A stretch of DNA of 14,993 nucleotides from Oscillospiraceae bacterium (lineage in GTDB: Bacteria > Bacillota_A > Clostridia > Oscillospirales > Oscillospiraceae), in assembly GCA_024690695.1 (NCBI GenBank), contig JAILOS010000037.1, positions 1 through 14,993 of the forward strand, in the 5' to 3' direction. This document shows, piece by piece, positions 1 through 6,560 of the stretch (positions within the stretch are counted from its first letter, which is position 1; each line of letters opens with the position of its first letter). A program made the position numbers and the translations under genes. The notes beneath the pieces are model-generated. The model searched no databases. It was given only the letters and a program-made list of their open reading frames with translations, and was not told the DNA's origin.

Positions 1-2
1 CC

Positions 3-1322
3 AGGCGCGGCGTGCGCTGCGCCGTAGTCGAGGCGCGCGAGGCGGGCGGCACCTGCCTCAACCGGGGCTGCATCCCCACCAAGGCGCTGCTGCACGCCTC
101 CGAGCTTCGCCGCAGCATCGCGGCGGGCGCCGAGTGCGGCATCCACGCGGAGGGCCTGCGCGTCGAGCCGGGCGAGATCTTCGCCTACCAGCGGCGCGTG
201 TCCGCTACGCTCGTGCAGGGCGTGGAGAGCCTGCTCAAAAGCGCGAAGATCCCGCTGCTGCGCGGACGCGCGCAGATCACCGCGCCGCATACCGTCCGCA
301 TCAGCTCGCCGGAGGGCGAGCGCAGCGTCACGGCCGACCGCATCCTGATCGCCTGCGGGGCCGAGCCGATCCGCCCGCCGATCCCCGGGATCGAGCTGGA
401 GGGCGTGCTGACGAGCGACGACGTGCTGCGCGGCAGCGAGCGGCTCTTCCGCTCCGTCGTCATCATCGGCGGCGGCGTGATCGGGATCGAGTTCGCCTGC
501 TTCTATGCCGGGCTCGGCTGTGAGGTGACGCTGCTCGAGGGTCTCGACCGGCTGCTGCCGAACCTCGACCGCGAGATCGGCCAGAACCTCGCGCTGATCC
601 TCAAAAAGCAGAACGTGCGCGTCGCCGTCAACGCCGCGGTGCGGCGCATCGAGAAGGAGCCGGACGGCCTGCGCGTATCCTACAGCGCCAAAAGCGGCGA
701 GGAGACGGCCTCCGGCGAGGCGGTGATCTGCGCCGTCGGCCGCCGGCCGCTGCTGAAGGGTCTCTTTGCCGAGGGCCTTGAGCCCGAAAGGGACGGGGCC
801 GTGCTGCGCGTGGACGAGAGCTTCGAGACCACGGTTCCCGGCGTTTACGCCGTCGGCGACGCGGCCACGCCGGTGCAGTTCGCGCACGTCGCGGCCGCGC
901 AGGGCGCCGCCTTCGCCGACCGGATCACCGGCGCCGTCAATCCGACGGATCTGCGCCTCGTCCCGACCTGCATCCACTGCTGTCCGGAGATCGCCGTCAT
1001 CGGTCTCAGCGAGGCTGAGGCGAAGGCGGCGGGGATCCCGGTAAAAACCGGCAAATGCGTGATGGGCGGCAACGCCCTCACCCTGATCGCCGATCCGGGG
1101 CGCAGCTTTATGAAGCTGGTCGCCCACGCGCAGACCGGCGCGCTGCTGGGCGCGCAGCTCATGTGCCCCCACGCGGGCGACATGATCTCGCAGCTCGGCC
1201 AGGCGATCGCCAACGGCTGGAGCGCGGCGCAGCTTCTGAGCGCCATGCGCCCGCACCCGACCTTTGAAGAAGCGCTCGGCGACGCGCTGAGCGATTTGAA
1301 CGAAAAACTCAAATCCAAATAA
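3..1322 (+). CDS. lpdA: Dihydrolipoyl dehydrogenase (E3), 5'-truncated by window edge
   Basis: FAD-dependent class I pyridine nucleotide-disulfide oxidoreductase that reoxidises lipoyl groups with NAD+. The reading frame is open to the left edge, so the true start and the N-terminal FAD-binding GxGxxG lie upstream; the GTG at 12 is internal. Visible in order: the redox-active disulfide motif GGTCLNRGCIPTK (cysteine codons at 54 and 69), the NAD-binding segment VVIIGGGVIGIEFA (around 460-500), the second FAD motif VYAVGDAA (around 845), and the C-terminal dimer domain ending in HPTFEEAL with the catalytic His-Glu pair. About 439 residues are visible, against roughly 460-470 for the family. serC begins 25 bp downstream on the same strand, which suggests cotranscription. 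A cysteine-rich stretch, CIHCCPEIA, replaces the more usual CIYT-PEIA. The substrate could be the lipoyl protein of the glycine cleavage or a 2-oxoacid system; a relative with another disulfide substrate is possible. Confidence 0.9.
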   Translation, partial: RRGVRCAVVEAREAGGTCLNRGCIPTKALLHASELRRSIAAGAECGIHAEGLRVEPGEIFAYQRRVSATLVQGVESLLKSAKIPLLRGRAQITAPHTVRISSPEGERSVTADRILIACGAEPIRPPIPGIELEGVLTSDDVLRGSERLFRSVVIIGGGVIGIEFACFYAGLGCEVTLLEGLDRLLPNLDREIGQNLALILKKQNVRVAVNAAVRRIEKEPDGLRVSYSAKSGEETASGEAVICAVGRRPLLKGLFAEGLEPERDGAVLRVDESFETTVPGVYAVGDAATPVQFAHVAAAQGAAFADRITGAVNPTDLRLVPTCIHCCPEIAVIGLSEAEAKAAGIPVKTGKCVMGGNALTLIADPGRSFMKLVAHAQTGALLGAQLMCPHAGDMISQLGQAIANGWSAAQLLSAMRPHPTFEEALGDALSDLNEKLKSK

Positions 1323-1333
1323 TCATTTTTTAC

Positions 1334-1339
1334 AGGAGG
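1334..1339 (+). promoter_or_regulatory. Ribosome binding site of serC
   Basis: A perfect AGGAGG lies 8 nt before the ATG at 1348 and fixes the serC start. The whole lpdA-serC gap is 25 bp, with no promoter or terminator visible. Confidence 0.8.
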
Positions 1340-1347
1340 AAACGATC

Positions 1348-2436
1348 ATGAATTACGGCCGCAGCTACAACTTTTCCGCGGGTCCCGCGATGATGCCCGA
1401 GTGCGTCCTGGAGGAGATCCGGGACGAGATGATGAACTACCGCGGAAGCGGCATGTGCGTCATGGAGATGTCCCACCGCTCCAAGGTGTTCCAGCAGATC
1501 GTCGATGAAGCCGAGGCGGATCTGCGCGAGCTGATGGGGATCCCCGAAAACTACAAGGTCCTGTTCATCCAGGGCGGCGCCACCCTGCAGTTCGCCGCGA
1601 TCCCCTGGAACCTGATGAAGAACGGCAAGGCCGTCTACATCGAAACCGGCGCCTGGTCCAAGAAGGCCATCGCCGAGGCGAAGAAGTACGGCGAAGTCAT
1701 CGTGGCCGCGAGCAGCAAGGACAGGAACTTCAGCTACATCCCCGACTGCAGCGACCTGGACATCCCCGAGGACGCCGACTACGTCTACATCTGCGAGAAC
1801 GAGACCATCCACGGCCTGACCTATCAGACCCTGCCGAACACGAAGGGCCATATCCTCGTGTCCGACCAGTCCTCGATGTTCCTGTCCAAGCCCTGCAAGG
1901 TCTCCGACTACGGTCTGATCTACGCGGGCGTGCAGAAGAACGTCGGCCCCGCCGGCATGGCCATCGTCATCATCCGCGAGGATCTGATCCGCGAGGATCT
2001 CGACCCGAAGATGCCGATCTACATGCGCTACGACATCCAGGCGGCCAACGGCTCGATGTACAACACCCCCAACTGCTGGGACATCTACTGCTGCGGCAAG
2101 GTGTTCAAGTACCTCAAGAGCATCGGCGGCCTTGAGGAGATGGATCGCCGCAACCGCGAGAAGGCGAAGATCCTGTACGACTTCCTCGATTCCTCGAAGA
2201 TGTTCCGCGGCACCGTGGCCAAAGAGTGCCGCAGCCTGATGAACGTCCCCTTCGTCACCGGGAGCGCCGAGCTCGACGCCGAGGTCGTCAAGGCCACGAA
2301 GGCCGCCGGGTACGACAACCTGAAGGGCCACAAGAGCGTCGGCGGTCTGCGCGCCAGCATCTACAACGCCATGCCCAGAGAGGGCGTCGAGGCTCTGGTC
2401 GAATTCCTGAAGAAATTCGAAGCCGAGCACGCCTGA
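1348..2436 (+). CDS. serC: Phosphoserine aminotransferase SerC
   Basis: PLP-dependent class V aminotransferase that converts 3-phosphohydroxypyruvate plus glutamate to O-phosphoserine plus 2-oxoglutarate, the second step of serine synthesis in the cytosol. The N-terminus YNFSAGPAMMPECVL is the family signature, followed by EMSHRSK. The glycine-rich phosphate-binding loop FIQGGATLQF is near residues 73-82, and GVQKN carries the Schiff-base lysine K197 (E. coli K198). The C-terminus has the GHKSVGGLRASIYNAMP motif, with the substrate-binding His and Arg. At 362 aa it matches the usual length. The start is well supported by AGGAGG 8 nt upstream. serA follows after 41 bp. A short in-frame duplication (REDLIREDLD, DNA around 1975-2002) lies after the lysine motif and is probably harmless. 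Identity is secure. Confidence 0.97.
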   Translation: MNYGRSYNFSAGPAMMPECVLEEIRDEMMNYRGSGMCVMEMSHRSKVFQQIVDEAEADLRELMGIPENYKVLFIQGGATLQFAAIPWNLMKNGKAVYIETGAWSKKAIAEAKKYGEVIVAASSKDRNFSYIPDCSDLDIPEDADYVYICENETIHGLTYQTLPNTKGHILVSDQSSMFLSKPCKVSDYGLIYAGVQKNVGPAGMAIVIIREDLIREDLDPKMPIYMRYDIQAANGSMYNTPNCWDIYCCGKVFKYLKSIGGLEEMDRRNREKAKILYDFLDSSKMFRGTVAKECRSLMNVPFVTGSAELDAEVVKATKAAGYDNLKGHKSVGGLRASIYNAMPREGVEALVEFLKKFEAEHA

Positions 2437-2477
2437 AGCATACGACACTCAACTGAATTGAAACAGGAGGATTTATC

Positions 2478-3386
2478 ATGAGAATTCTGGTTACCGACGG
2501 AATGGACAAGACCGCTCTCGCCACGCTGCGCGAGAAGGGACACGAGGTCGTCGAGCAGTTTTACGAGCCCGACCAGCTCGGCGCCGCGCTGCGCGATTTT
2601 GACGCGGTCGTCGTGCGCTCCAAAACGAAGGTGCGCGCCAACCACATCGACGAGGCCGCCGGAGGCCGTCTGAAGCTCATCATCCGCGGCGGCGTCGGCG
2701 TGGACAACATCGACGTGAAATACGCCGAATCCAAGGGCATCACCGTCCGGAACACCCCGCGCGCCTCTTCCCAGTCCGTCGCGGAGCTGGCGCTGGCCCA
2801 CATGCTTTCCTGCGCCCGCTTCATCTCCCACGCCGGCTACACGATGCGCAGCGGCCTCTGGGAGAAGAAGACCTACGGCAAGGGCATGGAGATCTGCGGC
2901 AAGACCCTCGGCATCATCGGCTACGGCCGCATCGGCTCCTGCCTCGGCCGCATGGCGAAGGCCCTCGGCATGACCGTGATCGCCTACGGCGCCCATCACG
3001 AGCCCGGCACCGCCGCCCCCGACGGCGTGCCCTACGTCTCCCTGGACGAGCTGCTTGAGCGCTCCGACTTCGTGTCCGTCCACGCCCCGGCGGCCGACGG
3101 CCCGATCATCAACGCCGAGACCATCGCGAAGATGAAGGACGGCGTCGTCATCATCAACACCTCCCGCGGCGCCAACCTCGACGAGGACGCCCTGCTCGAG
3201 GCGCTGGATTCCGGCAAGGTCCGCGCCGCCGGCCTCGACGTCTGGGCGACCGAGCCCTCCGCCAACGCCGCGCTTTACGCTCACCCCCACGTCTCCTGCA
3301 CCCCGCACATCGGCGCGCAGACCGGCGAAGCCCAGAAGCGCATCGGCGCGGAGATCGTGGAGATCATCGGCAGCTTCGGCGCCTGA
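2478..3386 (+). CDS. serA: D-3-phosphoglycerate dehydrogenase SerA, short form without ACT domain
   Basis: NAD-dependent D-isomer 2-hydroxyacid dehydrogenase that oxidises 3-phosphoglycerate to 3-phosphohydroxypyruvate, the first committed step of serine synthesis. Visible: the N-terminal substrate-domain motif IIRGGVGVDNID, the Rossmann motif GIIGYGRIGSCLGR, and the catalytic triad R230 (NTSRGANLDE), E259 (WATEP) and H277 (CTPHIGAQT). At 302 aa it ends straight after the catalytic core. Longer SerA proteins (about 400-530 aa) carry C-terminal ACT or intervening domains that bind serine; these are missing, so direct serine feedback through an ACT domain is not expected. CAGGAGG lies 7 nt before the ATG. 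The serC-serA-DUF1015 order supports phosphoglycerate over other 2-hydroxyacids as substrate. Confidence 0.93.
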   Translation: MRILVTDGMDKTALATLREKGHEVVEQFYEPDQLGAALRDFDAVVVRSKTKVRANHIDEAAGGRLKLIIRGGVGVDNIDVKYAESKGITVRNTPRASSQSVAELALAHMLSCARFISHAGYTMRSGLWEKKTYGKGMEICGKTLGIIGYGRIGSCLGRMAKALGMTVIAYGAHHEPGTAAPDGVPYVSLDELLERSDFVSVHAPAADGPIINAETIAKMKDGVVIINTSRGANLDEDALLEALDSGKVRAAGLDVWATEPSANAALYAHPHVSCTPHIGAQTGEAQKRIGAEIVEIIGSFGA

Positions 3387-3406
3387 GGCAGGCGGGGAGA
3401 CCGGCC

Positions 3407-4654
3407 ATGAACAAAAACATCTTTCAGAGCGCCGATATCCTGCTGCCGAAGGACTGCGACATGACGAAGTGGGCGGTCATCGCCTGCGACCAGTTCACCT
3501 CCGACCAGGCCTACTGGGACCGCGTGCGGCAGACCGCCGGCGACGCCCCCTCCACCGTGCGCCTGATCCTGCCCGAGGCCGAGCTCGGCTCCCCCGATGA
3601 GGCCGCGCACATCGCCGAGATCAACCGCACGATGGCCGAATATCTGGAGAAGGGCGTTTTCGCCGTCTATCCCGACAGCTACGTCTACGTGGAGCGCACG
3701 CTCGAAAACGGCTCGATCCGCAAGGGGCTGATCGGCAAGCTCGATCTCGACGCCTATGATTACCGCCCCGGCTCCGTCTCGAAGATCCGCGCCACGGAAA
3801 AGACCGTGACGGAGCGCATCCCGCCCCGCCAGCGCGTGCGCCGCGACGCGCCGATCGAGCTGCCGCACATCCTGATGCTCTGCGACGACCACGAGAAGAA
3901 GCTGATCGAGTCCGTCGGCGCGAAAAAAGACCGCCTCCCCCGGCTCTACGACTTTGAGCTGATGGAGGGCGGCGGCCGCATCCGCGGCTGGCTGGTCGCC
4001 GGCGAGGACGCGGCGGCCTTCGACCGGACGCTGAGCGACTACTGCGAGACCGTCGGTGAGAAGTACGTCGGGCTCAAGGGCGTGCCGATGGTCTTCGCCG
4101 TCGGCGACGGCAACCACTCCCTCGCCACAGCCAAGTCCTGCTACGAGGAGCTCAAGAGCCTCCATCCCGGCGAGGATCTCAGCGGCCATCCCGCCCGCTA
4201 CGCCCTTGTCGAGCTGGAGAACATCCACGACGAGGCCCAGGTCTTCGAGCCGATCCACCGCGTGATCACGCACACCGAGCCCGCGAAGCTGATCGAGGCG
4301 CTGGAGAAGGACTGCTGCGCCCCCGGCGGCTACCCCGTCCGCTGGTTCAGCGGCGGCAAGTCCGGCCTGCTGGAGCTTGACCGCAGCAAGAGCGAGCTCG
4401 CCGTCGGCGTGCTGCAGAGCTTCCTCGACGCGTATCTCAGGGAAAACGCCGGCGAGATCGACTATATCCACGACGACGACGCGCTGATCGCGCTGTCCGA
4501 GCCCGCGGACGCCGTCGGCTTCCTGCTGCCGGCGATGGAGAAGAGCCAGCTCTTCCGCGGCGTCATCAGCGACGGCGTGCTGCCGCGCAAGACCTTCTCG
4601 ATGGGTCACAGCCGCGAGAAGCGCTATTACCTCGAGGCCCGCAAAATCCGCTGA
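3407..4654 (+). CDS. DUF1015 family protein, probable partner of SerA/SerC
   Basis: A 415-aa soluble protein of the DUF1015 family. It starts 20 bp after serA, with GGGGAG 7 nt before the ATG, so it is almost certainly cotranscribed. Recognised by the N-terminal pattern (DILLPKDCDMTKWAVIACDQ), the block RKGLIGKLDLDAYDY followed by ATEKT (the family's HERT-like motif), and a strongly conserved-looking FAVGDGNHSLATAK with D234, N236 and H237. No signal peptide or membrane segment is seen. The family has long lacked an assigned role. The GDGNHS motif resembles the DGHHR-type motif of ParB-fold free serine kinases, and the operon makes O-phosphoserine but shows no phosphatase gene. A phosphotransferase acting on serine or phosphoserine is therefore a reasonable inference, but it is not shown by the sequence. 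Confidence 0.88.
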   Translation: MNKNIFQSADILLPKDCDMTKWAVIACDQFTSDQAYWDRVRQTAGDAPSTVRLILPEAELGSPDEAAHIAEINRTMAEYLEKGVFAVYPDSYVYVERTLENGSIRKGLIGKLDLDAYDYRPGSVSKIRATEKTVTERIPPRQRVRRDAPIELPHILMLCDDHEKKLIESVGAKKDRLPRLYDFELMEGGGRIRGWLVAGEDAAAFDRTLSDYCETVGEKYVGLKGVPMVFAVGDGNHSLATAKSCYEELKSLHPGEDLSGHPARYALVELENIHDEAQVFEPIHRVITHTEPAKLIEALEKDCCAPGGYPVRWFSGGKSGLLELDRSKSELAVGVLQSFLDAYLRENAGEIDYIHDDDALIALSEPADAVGFLLPAMEKSQLFRGVISDGVLPRKTFSMGHSREKRYYLEARKIR

Positions 4655-4686
4655 ACGGCAGCGCCGGCCGCAGAACGAACACGCAA

Positions 4687-4722
4687 AAAGCCCGAAGGTT
4701 CCTTCTCGAACCTTCGGGCTTT
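4687..4722. terminator. Bidirectional intrinsic terminator between the ser operon and rny
   Basis: A perfect 14-bp stem (AAGCCCGAAGGTTC with its complement, 4688-4701 and 4708-4721) closes a 6-nt loop. It has A residues on its left flank, which read as U on the minus strand, and TTT plus a later T6 on its right. It lies between the convergent stops of the DUF1015 gene (4654) and rny (4739), so it can serve both. Confidence 0.92.
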
Positions 4723-4738
4723 CCGTATGCTTTTTTGC

Positions 4739-6280
4739 TTACTTCGCGTAATCGACCGCCTTGGTCTCGCGCAGGACGTGGACCTTGATCTGGCCGGGGT
4801 AAGTGAGCTCTTCCTCGATCTTTTTGGCGATGTCGCGGGCGAGCAGGACCATCTGATCCTCGCTGACCTCGTCCGGCTTGACCATGACGCGGATCTCGCG
4901 GCCGGCCTGGATCGCGTAGGAGCTGGCAATGCCGGGGAAGCTCTTGGAAACCTCCTCCAGCTTCTCAAGACGCTTGACGTAGTTCTCGATGTTCTCGCGG
5001 CGGGCGCCGGGGCGGGACGCGGAGATCGCGTCGGCCGCCTGGACGAGGCAGGCCTCCACGGTGTGGGGCTCCACGTCGCCGTGGTGCGCCTCGATCGCGT
5101 GGATGATCGCATCGGATTCCTTGTACTTGCGGGCGACGTCGACACCGATCGTGACGTGGCTGCCCTCGACCTCGTGGTCGATGCTCTTGCCGATGTCGTG
5201 CAGGAGGCCGGCGCGCTTGGCCACGTTGACGTCCACGCCGAGCTCGGCGGCCATCAGGCCCGCGATGTGCGAGACCTCGATGGAGTGGGCCAGAACGTTC
5301 TGCCCGTAGCTCGTACGGTACTTCATGCGGCCGAGCAGCTTGATGATCTCGGGATGCAGACCGTGGATGTTGGTCTCGAACACGGCGCGCTCGCCCTCGG
5401 CCTTGATCGTGGCGTTGACCTCTTTCTGGGCCTTGGCGACCATTTCCTCGATGCGGGCCGGATGGATGCGCCCGTCCTGGATCAGCTTCTCCAGCGCCAG
5501 CCTCGCCACCTCGCGGCGAACCGGGTCGAAGCTGGAGACGGTGATGGCCTCCGGCGTGTCGTCGATGATCAGGTCGCAGCCCGTCAGCGTTTCGATGCTG
5601 CGGATGTTGCGGCCCTCGCGGCCGATGATGCGGCCCTTCATTTCGTCGTTGGGGAGAGGAACGACGGAAACGGTGATCTCACTGGCGTGGTCGGCGGCGC
5701 AGCGCTGGATCGCGGTGGCGATGATCTCGCGGGCGCGCTCGTCAGCCTCTTCCTTGTACTGCGCCTCCACCTCCTTGACCTTGACCGCCATCTCGTGGCT
5801 GACGTCGTCGCGCACCTGGGCGATCAGATAGGCCTTGGCGTCTTCGGTGGAGAAGCCGGAAATGCGTTCGAGCATCTCCAGCTGGCTCTTTTTGATCTGG
5901 GCGATCTCCTTCTGCTGAGCCTCGGCAGCGGCGATCTTGCCGGTCAGGGTCTCGCTCTTTTTGTCGACCGAGTCGATCTTCCGGTCGAGGTTTTCTTCCT
6001 TCTGCTGCAGGCGGCGTTCCTGCTTCTGCAGCTCGGCGCGGCGGGATTTCTCCTCCCGCTCGTACTCGGAGCGGCGTTTGTGTATTTCTTCCTTTGCTTC
6101 GACGAGAGCTTCTCTCTTCTTGCTCTCGCCGCTCTTTATAGCATCGTTGATGATCTGCTTGGCCTGCTCTTCGGCGTTGGCAATGTTGCGCTCGGCATTT
6201 TTCTCGCGGATGATGAAAAAGGCGGCGGCCGCGGCGGCGCCGACGGCAAGGCCGATCAATAGACCTATAAGAATCTCCAT
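4739..6280 (-). CDS. rny: Ribonuclease Y
   Basis: Membrane-anchored endoribonuclease that starts mRNA decay in many Firmicutes. At 513 aa it is close to the usual length of about 520. Domains in order: an N-terminal membrane helix ([20 protein letters not shown]), a long charged coiled coil (about residues 25-190), a KH RNA-binding domain with [12 protein letters not shown] from G216, and an HD domain with the metal-binding pair H361-D362 in LLHDIGKS, followed by a C-terminal domain. The start at ATG 6280 gives the correct membrane anchor. The nearest Shine-Dalgarno (GGAGG, complement of 6296-6300) is 15 nt away, longer than ideal, and no other start in this frame fits better. The gene is transcribed alone, converging on the ser operon, from the promoter at 6459-6487. 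Confidence 0.97.
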   Translation of the reverse strand: MEILIGLLIGLAVGAAAAAAFFIIREKNAERNIANAEEQAKQIINDAIKSGESKKREALVEAKEEIHKRRSEYEREEKSRRAELQKQERRLQQKEENLDRKIDSVDKKSETLTGKIAAAEAQQKEIAQIKKSQLEMLERISGFSTEDAKAYLIAQVRDDVSHEMAVKVKEVEAQYKEEADERAREIIATAIQRCAADHASEITVSVVPLPNDEMKGRIIGREGRNIRSIETLTGCDLIIDDTPEAITVSSFDPVRREVARLALEKLIQDGRIHPARIEEMVAKAQKEVNATIKAEGERAVFETNIHGLHPEIIKLLGRMKYRTSYGQNVLAHSIEVSHIAGLMAAELGVDVNVAKRAGLLHDIGKSIDHEVEGSHVTIGVDVARKYKESDAIIHAIEAHHGDVEPHTVEACLVQAADAISASRPGARRENIENYVKRLEKLEEVSKSFPGIASSYAIQAGREIRVMVKPDEVSEDQMVLLARDIAKKIEEELTYPGQIKVHVLRETKAVDYAK

Positions 6281-6452
6281 CGGAAAGTAAACACACCTCC
6301 ATTCTTTTTAGAATTTTTCGGTGGTACCTGCTTGGGACCGATCCATGTGGAATTGGGATCTATACAAGACGGACCATAAAACGCATCCGTCCGTGGCATT
6401 GAATCGCAGCGACCGGGCGGGCGTCTCCCCAGAAGCCCGTCTGATTGCTATC
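6281..6452 (-). other. Long 5' leader of rny, possibly structured
   Basis: About 170 nt of predicted untranslated leader with no convincing gene. On the minus strand it can form several short hairpins: GGGC/GCCC pairing around 6418-6439, GACGGA/TCCGTC at 6368-6391, GATCC/GGATC at 6340-6360, and ATTCT/AGAAT at 6301-6314 right beside the GGAGG. A GGTACC palindrome sits near 6322. No riboswitch core I know (T-box, TPP, FMN, SAM, purine, lysine, cobalamin) could be matched. It may be involved in control of rny mRNA stability or translation, but this is inference. Confidence 0.4.
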
Positions 6453-6458
6453 CGATTT

Positions 6459-6487
6459 ATTTTACCTTTTCCAAAGCCTTCTGTCAA
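6459..6487 (-). promoter_or_regulatory. SigA-type promoter of rny
   Basis: On the minus strand, TTGACA (6487-6482), a 17-nt spacer and TAAAAT (6464-6459) make a near-consensus promoter. Transcription would begin near 6452 and give a 5' leader of about 170 nt before the rny ATG. It is the only strong promoter seen between the two minus-strand genes. Confidence 0.8.
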
Positions 6488-6494
6488 GGAAGAA

Positions 6495-6557
6495 ATCCCC
6501 GTTTGAAATGAAAAAACTTCCATTCCGAACGGGGATGCCGGCGAAAAGCGTCGCCGG
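6495..6557 (-). terminator. Tandem hairpins after the M3 peptidase gene
   Basis: Right after the peptidase stop codon there is a 7-bp hairpin (CCGGCGA/TCGCCGG, 6538-6557). It is followed by a larger one (6495-6536) with 16-bp arms, one mismatch and one wobble, around a 10-nt loop. On the minus strand the second hairpin is followed by TTTCTTCC, a modest U-rich tract. It lies only about 8 bp upstream of the rny -35 box, so it would insulate rny from the peptidase gene. Confidence 0.65.
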
Positions 6558-6560
6558 AGC

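Noticed and set aside
1975..2002. Tandem duplication within serC (REDLIREDL)
   Set aside because: In frame and in a surface-like region, with overall length normal for the family. No sign of a repeat element or gene damage.
4727..6262. A 511-codon open frame on the plus strand opposite rny
   Set aside because: It is a shadow caused by high GC and codon bias. The product is a repetitive Asp/Leu/Val/Gly string with no domain, while the opposite strand encodes an unmistakable RNase Y.
6315..6345. T-box-like GGTGGTACC on the plus strand
   Set aside because: There is no stem I, no terminator partner and no plus-strand gene downstream. It is a chance match within the rny leader.
6308..6523. A 71-codon minus-strand frame and a 61-codon plus-strand frame in the rny upstream region
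   Set aside because: No convincing ribosome binding sites and no recognisable protein features. The minus-strand frame crosses the rny promoter.
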